This document shows, one piece after another, positions 36,361 to 47,471 of a stretch of DNA of 64,000 nt. The notes beneath the pieces are model-generated. The model was not told where the DNA came from and did not search any database. It saw only the letters and a program-made list of their open reading frames with translations. Positions within the stretch are counted from its first letter, which is position 1. Every line of letters begins with the position of its first letter. A program made the position numbers and the translations under genes. This stretch comes from Shewanella sairae (GTDB lineage: Bacteria; Pseudomonadota; Gammaproteobacteria; Enterobacterales; Shewanellaceae), in contig NZ_JAKILT010000002.1 in the NCBI RefSeq assembly GCF_023283535.1, positions 62,001 to 126,000 on the forward strand. Reading direction: 5' to 3'.

Positions 36361-36834
36361 CTATTTTATGACGGGACGTGAGCGGAAATACAGTAAACTC
36401 GGCATAGCAAGACCCACTGACAGTGCCCCTAAAATAAAGACGGTTTTCAGACCATTACTTACAACTTCATAGATAAGTTCAGGACTCATCTCCGCTTGTG
36501 CAGTAAGTTGTACTAAACCTATAACCGTATTAAAAGCATAAGTGCCTGGGATCATCGGGATAATAGCTGCAACGGCATACATTAGTGGCGGCGCAAGATG
36601 TTTACGTGCAAACGCGATGGTGACAACCCCCACTAGCGCCGCAGCCAAGAACGTCGCCCACTCAATTGGTAAACCAAAACTGAGCCACAGAGTACGACTG
36701 CCGTGTCCCAGAGCTGCTGCAAGGGCGCAATAAGGCAGGTAACGACTCGGTACATTAAATACCATTGCAAAACCTATGGCTGGAATAGCAGAGAATATCG
36801 CGTCGTTAAGCATGGTTAAGATAAGAGACATCAT
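36361..36834 (-). CDS. yjjB: Threonine/serine exporter ThrE C-terminal half, YjjB-like
   Basis: A 157-residue membrane protein with about five helices, matching the DUF3815/ThrE C-terminal (YjjB) family. SRYLPYCALAAALGHGSRTL and MYAVAAIIPMIPGTYAFNTV are typical; the PMIPG motif is strongly conserved. In Corynebacterium ThrE is one protein; in enterics it is split into YjjP and YjjB, which in E. coli have been linked to succinate export. It overlaps the YjjP-like gene by 4 bp (ATGA coupling). Confidence 0.87.
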   Translation of the reverse strand: MMSLILTMLNDAIFSAIPAIGFAMVFNVPSRYLPYCALAAALGHGSRTLWLSFGLPIEWATFLAAALVGVVTIAFARKHLAPPLMYAVAAIIPMIPGTYAFNTVIGLVQLTAQAEMSPELIYEVVSNGLKTVFILGALSVGLAMPSLLYFRSRPVIK

Positions 36835-37592
36835 AAGAACAAGCCCCCTATCTGCATCGCAATCGTAATACCAATTACAGAAGCTACAGTCAGCAAAGTC
36901 GCGTGCCCCCAGCGAGAGATCCCTACATTAAGATGACCTTTAACCATATCGGATATAGCGTTAATCATGGGAAAACCGGGAACAAGCATTAATACACTTG
37001 CCGCCATTGGTAATTTTGGTGTTTCAGTTAAATCAAATTGATAGCCGGTTTGCGCGATAAGCGTGGTAACAAAAGCGGTCACACTAAAATTAAGCAATAA
37101 ATTATAGTGGCGCTTGGCAATAGATAATCTAACGAACATCCCGGAGGCGGAGGCTAAAAAGGTAATCAAACATGCAGCGATATCGCCACCAAATAGATGA
37201 CAAAAGCTCGCACATGACAAGCCAATCATAGGTACTACATATTTTGCGGGATAAGCTCTGGGACGGATTCTAGCGACACGCTTACGCACTTCATTTAGGC
37301 CATAGATGCCTTTTTCAGTTAATAAACAAATGCGTTGTAACTCGCAAACCACAGTCATATTAATGCCATGTTCACGAATACGTCGGGTAGTAGTGATACA
37401 ACGACCGACAGAAAGGCTGGTTAACACTAATGAATTTGAAGAGATAGATATCTCGACACTTTCTAAACCTAAGGCGTGGCCTAGGCGCTGAGTGATCTCT
37501 TCAACAAGTTCAGATTCAGCGCCATAAGCTAAAAGAAGTTGAGCAACCCTAACGACTTGACGTGTAATGTCATTTTGCGTTGTAGCGTACAC
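36831..37592 (-). CDS. yjjP: Threonine/serine exporter ThrE N-terminal half, YjjP-like
   Basis: A 253-residue protein with a cytoplasmic N-terminal domain (about 1-120, TRQVVRVAQLLLAYGAESEL) and about five membrane helices, as in YjjP/DUF1212. MLVPGFPMINAISDMVKGHL (about 205-224) is the family hallmark. Works with the coupled YjjB-like protein as an inner-membrane exporter of amino or dicarboxylic acids. It follows obgE by 28 bp on the same strand and may ride on that transcript. Confidence 0.87.
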   Translation of the reverse strand: MYATTQNDITRQVVRVAQLLLAYGAESELVEEITQRLGHALGLESVEISISSNSLVLTSLSVGRCITTTRRIREHGINMTVVCELQRICLLTEKGIYGLNEVRKRVARIRPRAYPAKYVVPMIGLSCASFCHLFGGDIAACLITFLASASGMFVRLSIAKRHYNLLLNFSVTAFVTTLIAQTGYQFDLTETPKLPMAASVLMLVPGFPMINAISDMVKGHLNVGISRWGHATLLTVASVIGITIAMQIGGLFL

Positions 37593-37620
37593 CTTATCTC
37601 AACTTCCCTTCTGCAAATAA

Positions 37621-38814
<1,194 letters not shown>

Positions 38815-38859
38815 TTATACTCTTAACGATTCTAGTCGCCAAAACACAATTTACTTAAT

Positions 38860-38894
38860 TTAAAAAAAACAAAGCCCCACCAATGGCGGGGCTT
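38860..38894 (-). terminator. Rho-independent terminator between rpmA and obgE
   Basis: 7-bp arms AAGCCCC / GGGGCTT around 9 bases, followed on the minus strand by a long T-run. It lies 28 bp after rpmA and about 75 bp before obgE, so ribosomal genes can be transcribed in excess of obgE. Confidence 0.88.
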
Positions 38895-38921
38895 ATATTA
38901 ATTATTAGCTTAAGCTAAAAA

Positions 38922-39179
<258 letters not shown>

Positions 39180-39191
39180 TTATTCTCCTAA

Positions 39192-39503
39192 TTAAGCGTT
39201 GATAGCTGTAATTTTAACTTCGGTGAACCACTGACGGTGGCCCATTTTCTTATCGTGGTGCTTACGACGACGGAACTTAACAATAGTTACCTTGTCTGCA
39301 CGGCCGTGGCTGATTACTTCAGCAACAACCTTACCACCTTCAACTAAAGGTGCACCTACGTGTACAGTTTCACCATCAGCAACCAAAAGAACTTGGTCAA
39401 ATTCGATAGTTTCGCCTGTAGCAACTTCTAATTTCTCTAAACGAACTGTATGGCCGGCTTCAACGCGATGTTGCTTGCCGCCACTTTGAAAAACAGCGTA
39501 CAT
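39192..39503 (-). CDS. rplU: 50S ribosomal protein L21
   Basis: A 103-residue L21 from the ATG at 39503 ([17 protein letters not shown]); an upstream in-frame start adds 12 unlike residues. Typical [20 protein letters not shown] near the C-terminus. It binds 23S rRNA in the large subunit. First gene of rplU-rpmA-(obgE); divergent from ispB, the same arrangement as in E. coli, with a 284-bp shared promoter region. Confidence 0.98.
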   Translation of the reverse strand: MYAVFQSGGKQHRVEAGHTVRLEKLEVATGETIEFDQVLLVADGETVHVGAPLVEGGKVVAEVISHGRADKVTIVKFRRRKHHDKKMGHRQWFTEVKITAINA

Positions 39504-39787
39504 AGCTATTTTACTCCGATATTCTAACACGCCGCTCAAAACATATATGTTTGATGCAGGGGTGCTATAAAAGCTTTAATGACAATGGTCGCGGAGTTTA
39601 CGCTAAGAACTGGCTGCTGACAAGTCTTAATTAACTTAGAATAAAAAAAGACCCAAATAACTCTCACAATTACTTACAACTGCTGTCTTGTACCGTAAAT
39701 TTAGGTAGAATCCAATTATTATAACATTTAAGCCTTAATTGAGCTGCAATGTTAATCTGCAGCCAACAAAAGAACTAGAGCCTACTT

Positions 39788-40759
39788 ATGGATTTAAACG
39801 CCATTCGTCAATTGACTGATAGCGATATGCAAGCTGTCAATCAACTGATCTATAAACAACTAGAGTCAGATGTCGCCCTAATTAATCAACTTGGGTTCTA
39901 CATTATTAACGGTGGCGGTAAACGCTTACGACCTCTGCTGTCTATTCTAGCAGCTCGTGCTATCGACTATAAAGGTGATTCTCACCTAAAATTAGCAGCA
40001 ATTATCGAATTTATTCACACAGCCTCTCTTTTACATGATGATGTTGTTGATGAATCAATGCTGCGTCGTGGCAGAGAAACTGCCAATGCACTATTTGGCA
40101 ATAGCGCCAGTGTATTAGTGGGAGACTTCTTATATACCCGTTCTTTCCAGATGATGACTGAATTAAAGTCGATGGAAGTACTAGAAATTCTCGCTGACGC
40201 AACCAACGTACTTGCTGAAGGTGAAGTCTTACAATTAATGAATTGTAAAGACCCTGACACCACAGAAGACAGCTACATGCGTGTCATCTACTGCAAAACA
40301 GCAAAACTGTTTGAGGCAGCGACTCGCTTAGCAGGCCTGTTAGCTGATAGCCCAATAGAAGTACAAACCGCACTCGCTGATTACGGTAAATACTTAGGCA
40401 CTGCATTCCAGTTAACCGATGACTTACTTGATTACACAGCTGAAACTGAAGAGTTAGGTAAAAACATTGGTGATGACCTTGCTGAAGGTAAGCCTACTCT
40501 GCCGCTAATTTTTGCAATGGCAAATGGTAGCGATGCCGAAAAAGCATTAATCCGTGAAGCGATTGAAAAAGGCGATGGCACTGAGCACATCGAGACAATT
40601 CTTGCAGCTCTTAAAAATTGTGGTGCGCTTGAGTATACCGAGCAGCGCGCAATTGAAGAGTCTGAAAAAGCCATTGCGGCGCTTTCTATCATTCCAGACT
40701 CAGACTACAAGACTGCGTTAATCTCACTGGCAATGATTGCAACGCAGCGTAGCAATTAA
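39788..40759 (+). CDS. ispB: Octaprenyl diphosphate synthase
   Basis: A 323-residue trans-prenyltransferase. First Asp-rich motif HDDVVDES (about residues 79-86) with GGKRLRPLL upstream, second Asp-rich motif LTDDLLDYT (about 209-217). It extends farnesyl diphosphate with isopentenyl units to make the side chain of ubiquinone/menaquinone. Shewanella depends heavily on quinones for respiration; chain length (octa- or related) is inferred from the E. coli neighbour order rplU/ispB. Confidence 0.94.
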   Translation: MDLNAIRQLTDSDMQAVNQLIYKQLESDVALINQLGFYIINGGGKRLRPLLSILAARAIDYKGDSHLKLAAIIEFIHTASLLHDDVVDESMLRRGRETANALFGNSASVLVGDFLYTRSFQMMTELKSMEVLEILADATNVLAEGEVLQLMNCKDPDTTEDSYMRVIYCKTAKLFEAATRLAGLLADSPIEVQTALADYGKYLGTAFQLTDDLLDYTAETEELGKNIGDDLAEGKPTLPLIFAMANGSDAEKALIREAIEKGDGTEHIETILAALKNCGALEYTEQRAIEESEKAIAALSIIPDSDYKTALISLAMIATQRSN

Positions 40760-40790
40760 CTCTGCGAATAATTGTGATGAACCTATAAAC

Positions 40791-40818
40791 AAAAAGGGAG
40801 CCTCAAGGCTCCCTTTTT
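40791..40818. terminator. Bidirectional terminator between ispB and mdh
   Basis: Stem GGGAGCC / GGCTCCC with a 4-base TCAA loop and A/T runs on both sides. The stem is the same sequence as the rsuA terminator at 5699-5716, a convergent use of a strong hairpin. Confidence 0.93.
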
Positions 40819-40833
40819 AATTTCGCAATCGCA

Positions 40834-41769
40834 TTACTTAACGAAATCGATACCAAGTTGAATATCTGCTTGCAGTGTATCTAGCATCGCATCACGTGCG
40901 TTTGCTTCAAATGCACTCACTTCGCCGTAAGCTAATACTTCTTCTACGCCATTTTTACCTAGTACAACAGGTTGTGCGAAGAATTCAGCATGTTCACTGC
41001 CACCGTCAACGTAAGCGCACTCAACAACGTTTGCTTCACCTTGCAAGCCGCGAACCAAAGACAGACCAAAACGACATGCTGCTTGACCCATAGATAGAGT
41101 CGCGCTACCGCCACCGGCTTTAGCTTCAACAACTTCTGTACCCGCATTCTGGATACGAGTCGTCAATGCAGCAACTTCTGCGTCAGTAAAGCTTACGCCT
41201 TCGACTTGAGAAAGTAGCGGCAAGATAGTCACGCCGCTGTGACCACCAATAACAGGTACTTTAACGTCAACAACGTTCAAACCTTTAGCTTCAGCAACAA
41301 AGGTTTCAGAACGAATCACATCAAGAGTCGTGACACCGAATAAACGGTTTTTGTCATAAACACCTGCTTTTTTAAGCACTTCAGCAGCAATCGCTACCGT
41401 TGTGTTTACAGGGTTAGTAATAATACCGATCAGTGCCTTAGGGCTAGTCGCAGCACACTTTTCAACAAGGTTACGTACGATACCGGCATTAATATTAAAT
41501 AGATCTGAGCGGTCCATGCCAGGTTTACGCGCAACACCTGCAGAGATAAGCACAACATCAGCACCTTCTAGTGCAGCAGTAGGATCTTCACCAGCGAAAC
41601 CTTTCACTTCAACCGCCGTTGGGATGTGGCTAAGGTCAACCGCAACACCAGGTGTAACAGGTGCGATATCATATAGCGACAGTTTAGAACCCGCAGGTAA
41701 TTGAGTTTTTAACAGTAGGGCAAGCGCTTGGCCAATACCACCAGCAGCTCCAAGTACAGCAACTTTCAT
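40834..41769 (-). CDS. mdh: Malate dehydrogenase
   Basis: A 311-residue NAD-dependent malate dehydrogenase from the ATG at 41769 ([16 protein letters not shown]); an ATG 15 bp further is unlike the family. Motifs: GAAGGIGQ for NAD, the substrate loop [11 protein letters not shown] with two Arg, and [12 protein letters not shown] with the catalytic His. Links malate and oxaloacetate in the TCA cycle. Divergent from argR, as in E. coli. Confidence 0.96.
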   Translation of the reverse strand: MKVAVLGAAGGIGQALALLLKTQLPAGSKLSLYDIAPVTPGVAVDLSHIPTAVEVKGFAGEDPTAALEGADVVLISAGVARKPGMDRSDLFNINAGIVRNLVEKCAATSPKALIGIITNPVNTTVAIAAEVLKKAGVYDKNRLFGVTTLDVIRSETFVAEAKGLNVVDVKVPVIGGHSGVTILPLLSQVEGVSFTDAEVAALTTRIQNAGTEVVEAKAGGGSATLSMGQAACRFGLSLVRGLQGEANVVECAYVDGGSEHAEFFAQPVVLGKNGVEEVLAYGEVSAFEANARDAMLDTLQADIQLGIDFVK

Positions 41770-41975
41770 AATTATCTCCGTCAATTCTCGGATTTTTGTG
41801 ATTTAGATCCATTTTCCCGATGCCGCAACAGTACTGGATTCACAAATAAAATTCAATTATCCCTTAGTCGTGTTCAGCATAATCTAGAACGCTAATATAC
41901 AGACCACTATGCTGAAATCGAGTAAACATGCTATGTACAGACAATTAAACCAATTAAATTAGCATGATAAAAATT

Positions 41976-42042
41976 AGAATAATCATTCTAACTTAAATAG
42001 CGTTTTCAGGTAACTTGAATCTCAATTGCATTTTTATTCAGA
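41976..42042. promoter_or_regulatory. Candidate ARG boxes upstream of argR
   Basis: Three ArgR-box-like 18-mers (pattern TGAAT-N4-ATTCA): a palindrome TTAGAATAATCATTCTAA (41976-41993, 8 of 10 core bases), CTTGAATCTCAATTGCAT (42014-42031), and an overlapping one centred on TGCATTTTTATTCA (42025-42042). They lie 80-145 bp before argR, fitting autoregulation. Spacing is not the standard paired 18-3-18, so binding is uncertain. The rest of the 350-bp mdh-argR gap is AT-rich promoter DNA; ATAATCATTAT near 42075 may be an alternative Fur-like or promoter element. Confidence 0.5.
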
Positions 42043-42119
42043 AAAACGAATAGATATTGACAAAAAAACCGAAAATAATCATTATGAGGCAGATTTTTTT
42101 GAATAAAGAATAACAAGAT

Positions 42120-42590
42120 ATGCAAGCAAGCAAAAACCAAGACGATTTAGTTAAGACTTTCAAATCTATTCTAAAAGAAGAGAGATTTGGCTCACAAAGC
42201 GAAATTGTTATCGCGCTTCAGGCTGAAGGCTTTAGCAATATCAACCAATCAAAAGTATCTCGCATGCTGAGTAAATTTGGTGCAGTGAGAACCCGCAATG
42301 CTAAGCAAGAGATGGTTTATTGCCTACCTGCTGAATTAGGCGTACCAACGGCCGGTAGCCCGCTTAAGAACTTAGTACTCGATGTTGACCACAATCAGGC
42401 TATGATTGTGGTTAGAACTAGCCCAGGTGCCGCTCAGCTAATTGCACGCTTACTCGATTCAATAGGTAAGCCAGAAGGCATACTCGGCACCATCGCTGGC
42501 GATGATACGATTTTCATCTGTCCATCGAGTATTCACAATGTTGAAGACACGCTAGAAACAGTTAAGTCGCTATTTAATTACGCTGACTAA
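42120..42590 (+). CDS. argR: Arginine repressor ArgR
   Basis: A 156-residue ArgR. N-terminal winged helix (about 1-75, [21 protein letters not shown] with [17 protein letters not shown]) and C-terminal oligomerisation/arginine-binding domain with [17 protein letters not shown] and [11 protein letters not shown], the Asp pair contacting arginine. Forms hexamers that repress arginine biosynthesis with arginine as co-repressor, and probably its own gene. Confidence 0.96.
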   Translation: MQASKNQDDLVKTFKSILKEERFGSQSEIVIALQAEGFSNINQSKVSRMLSKFGAVRTRNAKQEMVYCLPAELGVPTAGSPLKNLVLDVDHNQAMIVVRTSPGAAQLIARLLDSIGKPEGILGTIAGDDTIFICPSSIHNVEDTLETVKSLFNYAD

Positions 42591-42609
42591 AACATTTAAG
42601 TTGCGATTT

Positions 42610-42636
42610 AATGCCATGCCTTTGCATGGCATTTTT
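42610..42636 (+). terminator. Rho-independent terminator after argR
   Basis: 10-bp perfect arms AATGCCATGC / GCATGGCATT with a 4-base loop and a short T-run, 20 bp after the stop. Confidence 0.9.
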
Positions 42637-42835
42637 GTTTCTGCTCACCATTAATTCTTCTATAACCCAATAAATACCTAGCCCTCCCCCAGATGTAGTT
42701 ACTCAGGATGTAATTGAGCTTTAGGTAGCCAGACGCCCATCAGTATCTTTTATACAATATATTGCATAGTATCTTTTTTCTTAGCCACTAATAGTGATAG
42801 TCTTGCTTTACAGTATTGTGAGTCGAGAGTGGATG

Positions 42836-43306
42836 ATGAACAAAAGTAAAATAATAAATATCAACGATATATGCTGGGAATCTTGGCAGCACGAAGATCA
42901 ATATGCCAGTGAGCAAAAACACATTGGTGACACCGCTGGCGGTGAAAAAATAGGTGTCACAATGGAGCGTTTAGCGCCAGGCAAATCTTCAGCCGTTGCC
43001 CACTATCATACCAAAGAAGAAGAACACATCTATGCGATGCATGGTGAAGCGACTCTATACATTGATGGCGAGCCTCACCCCTTTAGTCAGGGGGAATATA
43101 TCTGCTTTAACGCCGATACCGGGATCTCTCACAAATTGGTCAACCATAGTGAGCAAGATTTTGTGTTTCTCGTAGTAGGCAATCGCGATATACACGATGT
43201 GGTCGTCTACCCTGAAAACAATAAAGTATTAGTAAAATCTGTCAATGAAGTTTATGCCCGTCGCCCAACTAACTACTGGGATAAAGACGAAGATAATAAT
43301 TCGTAA
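42836..43306 (+). CDS. Cupin-domain protein
   Basis: A 156-residue protein from the ATG at 42836 (the upstream ATG at 42833 and an open extension to 42794 look unlikely). One cupin barrel (about 45-125): VAHYHTKEEEHIYAMHGEAT supplies metal ligands HxH and E, and DTGISHKLVNHSEQDFVFLV the second His motif. Likely binds a metal and a small molecule; similar proteins include sugar-related isomerases and transcription-factor-like cupins. The last 25 residues (YARRPTNYWDKDEDNN) are polar. No functional context from its neighbours argR and the DyP peroxidase. Confidence 0.78.
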   Translation: MNKSKIININDICWESWQHEDQYASEQKHIGDTAGGEKIGVTMERLAPGKSSAVAHYHTKEEEHIYAMHGEATLYIDGEPHPFSQGEYICFNADTGISHKLVNHSEQDFVFLVVGNRDIHDVVVYPENNKVLVKSVNEVYARRPTNYWDKDEDNNS

Positions 43307-43334
43307 CTCATATTCCGTGACTGAGCGCCACAAA

Positions 43335-43361
43335 AAAACGCACCTTATATCGGTGCGTTTT
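43335..43361. terminator. Bidirectional terminator between cupin and DyP genes
   Basis: 10-bp arms AAAACGCACC / GGTGCGTTTT around a 7-base loop, A- and T-runs on both sides. Confidence 0.92.
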
Positions 43362-43383
43362 TGTCTAAATCATTGTCTGGCTT

Positions 43384-44313
43384 CTATGCGTTAATCATAA
43401 AATCCAAAGACGGAGCGAAGAATGACGATCCCGTTAATGCTTGAGTAAAGTGCATTAGGTGATCGTGATTGCCTTCGCTATCACCATGAACCATGCTTTC
43501 CAGCATTTTTTCAAAGTTGACAGAGTTACGACAAGTGGAAATAAACATCAGCCCCTGCTCTTTAACCGAGCCATAAGGCATACTTTGCCTTAAGATCTCC
43601 ATCGACTTACCTTCGCTATCTTTAAGGTTAACCCGCTTGATATGGCTGGTTAATGGCTTGTCTGCAGACGCATACTCAATATTATCAGCTTTAGTACGAC
43701 CAATAACGTCTTCTTGCTTTTTAACTGGCAAACGATTCCACTTACTTAAATTATGAGCAAACTTTTGCACATGAATATAACTGCCACCTTTAAAGCGACT
43801 ATCTTCTTCGCCAATCAGCGCCACTTCTTGACGACTACGACCTTTAGGGTTTTCAGTACCATCAACAAAACCGGTTAAGTCGCGTGCGTCCATAAATCTA
43901 AAGCCACGTTCTTCATCAACCAGCTCAACGAGACCTTCAAACATCTGGTTAACTTCATTAGCCACCAAATGCAGAATATCAAAACGATCACAACGGATAT
44001 GAACAAACAAATCGTATTCGATAGCAGGCGCATCACGAGTACCTTTGTTCATTGCAGGGAAAGGCTTTAGCTGCTCAGGTCGAGCACTTGGGTATAGTGT
44101 GTCCCAATAGTTAGCGCCAATGGCCACAAAGCCATTAAATGCACTATCAGAGTATTGATCGGCTAATTCATAAATATATTGAGCTACGTTCGCCACGCAA
44201 GGTCGCATATCAGACTCAACACTGTCGTTAGCATTAAACATTAAATAGACACTGTGCAAGTTCCCTTCTGCACATACTCCAAGCTGTTCACGCGGCATAA
44301 CCTGACTATCCAT
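43384..44313 (-). CDS. DyP-type heme peroxidase (TyrA-like)
   Basis: A 309-residue dye-decolorising peroxidase from the ATG at 44313 (MDSQVMPREQLGVCAEGN); the frame runs 51 bp further but that segment is unlike the family. It has the family GFVDGTENPKG motif carrying the catalytic Asp, a later GGSYIHVQKFAHNL and the heme-side region CRNSVNFEKML. It resembles the Shewanella oneidensis protein TyrA, a heme peroxidase, very closely. There is no Tat signal and no encapsulin gene nearby. The Fe(III) importer lies 293 bp upstream on the same strand. Confidence 0.92.
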   Translation of the reverse strand: MDSQVMPREQLGVCAEGNLHSVYLMFNANDSVESDMRPCVANVAQYIYELADQYSDSAFNGFVAIGANYWDTLYPSARPEQLKPFPAMNKGTRDAPAIEYDLFVHIRCDRFDILHLVANEVNQMFEGLVELVDEERGFRFMDARDLTGFVDGTENPKGRSRQEVALIGEEDSRFKGGSYIHVQKFAHNLSKWNRLPVKKQEDVIGRTKADNIEYASADKPLTSHIKRVNLKDSEGKSMEILRQSMPYGSVKEQGLMFISTCRNSVNFEKMLESMVHGDSEGNHDHLMHFTQALTGSSFFAPSLDFMINA

Positions 44314-44605
44314 TATTTTAAGTAACCCTTTTGCTGAATTTAATTTCGGCAACATTATGTACAACTTTAGTCATTAATATCATTAACTGACGCACAATAA
44401 CTAGAATTAAAACAGAAATGTTGGTTGTGACGCAGATTTAGGCAAAGGCCAACTAGATCAAGATCGCAAAATATATGACCTTCACCTCTACATAGAGGTC
44501 GGTTATGCACCCAGTCATCTTTGCAGCCTAAGCCATTTGCTTGATCATTACCTTATACTGTTAAGTTAAAGCCAAGCTTAACCCACACGTATATCTTACA
44601 CAGTC

Positions 44606-45637
44606 TTATGAAAACAAGACCAAATTGTGATTCTGGTAGCTTATATCGACCCGCTCACCAACTGCAAAATCAAGTTCGGTACTATGCACATCTAATACGT
44701 TTTGCCCGACCTGAACTTGATATTGGCAGATATTGCCAAGAAAACGTCGCTCAAGGATCTCTCCCGCCCCATTAGTAATCGCAGATAAATGTATATGTTG
44801 CGGCCTTAACAGGAGCTGGGCCTCGCTTCCTGCAGCAAGATCCAATGGCTTATTACTGACAATTTGACCAATCGAGGTCTCAACAGTATGGCTATCGATG
44901 ATCTGCGCCGTTAAATAGTTCGCAGTACCCAGAAAATCTGCAACGTATCGGTCAGAAGGTGCCGAATATAAGTTTTCAGCATTACCGCACTGCACAATAC
45001 GCCCTTCATTAAACAAGGCCAATTTATCGGCGAACACAAACGCTTCATCTTTACTGTGAGTAACAAATACCGCACTAACATTATGCTTTTTAAGGATCTC
45101 TCTGATCTCTAACATCATCTCTTTACGCACTTTAGCGTCGATATTAGAAAACGGTTCATCAAGTAATAACACCTCTGGTTCGTAGGCCAAAGCTCTTGCT
45201 ATCGATACTCGCTGCTGTTGACCACCCGATAATTCATGAGGATAACGCTTAGCTAAGCCTTCTAGCTTAACCAAGGTTAACATTTCTTGTAGCCTTGCTT
45301 TCCTTAGTGTTATGTCACGACTTTTAAGACCAAAGAGAATATTCTCAGCAACAGTAAGATGCGGGAATAATGCGTAATCTTGAAAAATCATCCCTACGCC
45401 GCGTTGCTCACTGGCAATAAACTGATGCTTATCGGCAACGACTCTATTGTTAATGGCGATTGAACCTTGGCTAATTGCCTGCAGCCCGGCTATTGCACGT
45501 AATAAGGTTGTCTTACCGCAACCACTCGGGCCAAGCAGTGCAACGATTTCGCCCTTCTCAACAGTAAGATCTAAGCCTTTTAAAATCACTTGCCCTTGAT
45601 AGTCACTAAACACTTGTTGTATTGCTAATGTCGCCAT
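44606..45637 (-). CDS. fbpC: Fe(III) ABC transporter ATP-binding subunit, FbpC-like
   Basis: A 343-residue ATPase. Walker A GPSGCGKTTL (about 34-43), Q loop MIFQDYALF, signature LSGGQQQRVSIARAL, Walker B VLLLDEPFSNID, then a C-terminal TOBE-like regulatory domain (about 245-343, LLLRPQHIHL) as in FbpC/PotA. Energises the coupled permease 1 bp upstream. With FbpA and FbpB it imports ferric iron from the periplasm. Last gene of the set. Confidence 0.9.
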   Translation of the reverse strand: MATLAIQQVFSDYQGQVILKGLDLTVEKGEIVALLGPSGCGKTTLLRAIAGLQAISQGSIAINNRVVADKHQFIASEQRGVGMIFQDYALFPHLTVAENILFGLKSRDITLRKARLQEMLTLVKLEGLAKRYPHELSGGQQQRVSIARALAYEPEVLLLDEPFSNIDAKVRKEMMLEIREILKKHNVSAVFVTHSKDEAFVFADKLALFNEGRIVQCGNAENLYSAPSDRYVADFLGTANYLTAQIIDSHTVETSIGQIVSNKPLDLAAGSEAQLLLRPQHIHLSAITNGAGEILERRFLGNICQYQVQVGQNVLDVHSTELDFAVGERVDISYQNHNLVLFS

Positions 45638-45638
45638 A

Positions 45639-47270
45639 TTAATTATCTTGCTCCAAGGAACGATTCAGATAGATAAGCGGAATTAGGCCTACTAGCACAA
45701 TCACAATTGCCGCCAAGGCCCCGTGCTCAAGTTGCTCATCCGATACAAACTGATATACATAAGTCGCTAAGTTTTCAAAGCCTATTGGCCTAAGCAACAA
45801 GGCAGCAGGCAACTCTTTCATACACTCAATGAAAACTAACAATAGCCCTGCAAAAATGCCTTTTCTAAGTAAAGGAATATGTACCAAACGCAACAAGTTC
45901 ATAGGCTTTAAGCCCATGGTTATACCTGCCATATCAAGCGATGGTGAAATGCGTTTATAACTATTCTCAATACTGCCAATGGCTATTGCCGCAAAGCGAA
46001 TACAAAATGCGCACACAATAATAAAACTGCTTCCGGTTAAGATTAACCCCGGCCCCTGAACACCAAAGTACACAGCAATATCGTCAATCGCGAAATCAAT
46101 TATGGTAAAAGGCACTAAAATACCTATCGCTAGCACAGTACCGGGTAATGCGTACCCCGTTGAAGCTAGCCGAGAGGGCAATATATCTGCCCGTCTTGGG
46201 CTAATACGGCGAATAAACATTAATACAATGCCAATGCCGACACAGATAAGACTCGCTAATAACGAGATCCATAAACTATTAAAGCTGTACTCAAAAAACT
46301 TAGCGTTCCAACTTTCAGCAAAATAGCCGTAAGCATATTGCAGTAAAATAACAAAAGGCAGCAGAAAGGCTAATGTTAATAACAGGGTGCAATATCCCGT
46401 AGCCAGGTACGCTTTAACGCCTGTTAGCGAATAGGTATCCAACTCCCCTGGAGTTGACTGCTTTTGAAATAGCTTTTGCTTACGCCTTGCAAACCGCTCA
46501 AAGCCCACCATTGCAAAAATCACCAACAGCATAATGGTTGAAAGCTTAGCTGCTGCGGTCAAACTACCGTACTCAAACCAAGTGTCGTAAACCGCAGTGG
46601 TTAGGGTTGGCACAGCAAAATAGCTCACTGTGGCAAAATCAGCAGCGGTTTCCATTGCCACTAATGCAGCACCGACGGCTAACGCCGGACGAGCCATTGG
46701 CAAACTTAAGCGCCAAAAACTCTTCCAAGGCCCACAGCCCATCACGCGTGTCGCTTGGGTTAAACTGGCTGACTGCTCCATAAAAGCAGTTCTTGCTAAC
46801 AGATAAATATAAGGAAATAACACCAGCGCTAACATGATAGCTGCGCCGCCTAAAGAGCGAACCTCTGGAAAGTAATAGTCTTGCGGCGTTTGCCAAGCAA
46901 AAAAGTGACGCAAACCTCGCTGCACAGGACCGGCATAATCAAGTAAATCAGTATAAACATATGCCACAACGTAAGCAGGCATAGCCAGTGGCAGTAGTAA
47001 CGCCCATTGAAATACACGTCTGCCTGGAAAGTGACATTTGGCAACAAGCCAAGCGGCAGGGATCGCAATAACAAGAGAACCGATAACCACCCAAAACATC
47101 AACCATAAACTATTGCTGATGTACGTTGGCAGTACGGTATTAAAAAGGTGGGGAAACACTGATTCATCAGGCATTAGTGACTGCCCAATTAGTGCAATAA
47201 GCGGCATAACAATCAAGAATGCCAAGGTGTAACTCGTGACAGACCAGCCTCTGGCTAAGCCTAGAACCAT
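45639..47270 (-). CDS. fbpB: Fe(III) ABC transporter permease, FbpB-like
   Basis: A 543-residue permease made of two fused binding-protein-dependent transport domains, about 12 membrane helices. EAA loops are seen at TQATRVMGCGPWKSFWRLSLPM (about 175-196 region) and again near KRISPSLDMAGITMGLKPMN. This double length is typical of FbpB/CysTW-like Fe(III) permeases. Follows fbpA by about 200 bp with an intervening hairpin; fbpC starts 1 bp downstream. Confidence 0.9.
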   Translation of the reverse strand: MVLGLARGWSVTSYTLAFLIVMPLIALIGQSLMPDESVFPHLFNTVLPTYISNSLWLMFWVVIGSLVIAIPAAWLVAKCHFPGRRVFQWALLLPLAMPAYVVAYVYTDLLDYAGPVQRGLRHFFAWQTPQDYYFPEVRSLGGAAIMLALVLFPYIYLLARTAFMEQSASLTQATRVMGCGPWKSFWRLSLPMARPALAVGAALVAMETAADFATVSYFAVPTLTTAVYDTWFEYGSLTAAAKLSTIMLLVIFAMVGFERFARRKQKLFQKQSTPGELDTYSLTGVKAYLATGYCTLLLTLAFLLPFVILLQYAYGYFAESWNAKFFEYSFNSLWISLLASLICVGIGIVLMFIRRISPRRADILPSRLASTGYALPGTVLAIGILVPFTIIDFAIDDIAVYFGVQGPGLILTGSSFIIVCAFCIRFAAIAIGSIENSYKRISPSLDMAGITMGLKPMNLLRLVHIPLLRKGIFAGLLLVFIECMKELPAALLLRPIGFENLATYVYQFVSDEQLEHGALAAIVIVLVGLIPLIYLNRSLEQDN

Positions 47271-47335
47271 AATATTAACTACCTAAGTATACGGGACAAT
47301 TTATTGTTAGATACCATTATCGTTATAAACAAGAA

Positions 47336-47369
47336 AACCTATCTTATTGCCATCAGCATAAGATAGGTT
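47336..47369 (-). terminator. Attenuator-like hairpin between fbpA and fbpB
   Basis: Perfect 11-bp arms AACCTATCTTA / TAAGATAGGTT around a 12-base loop. On the minus strand it is followed by TTTTCTTGTTT, an imperfect T-run. It likely lets part of the transcription stop after fbpA, giving an excess of binding protein, or stabilises the fbpA mRNA end. Confidence 0.7.
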
Positions 47370-47471
47370 CAATGACGTTTCATTGGCAATAACATATTAC
47401 TAGCTTATAGCCAGTTGGGCGTAGTCTACGCCGGATACGTTAGCCTAACCTTAAACAAATTTATCATTAAG

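Noticed and set aside
43384..44313. DyP peroxidase as encapsulin cargo
   Set aside because: No encapsulin gene is nearby and no clear C-terminal targeting peptide is seen.
46639..46896. 85-aa frame antisense-register within the fbpB gene
   Set aside because: Out-of-frame shadow of a strongly supported membrane permease.
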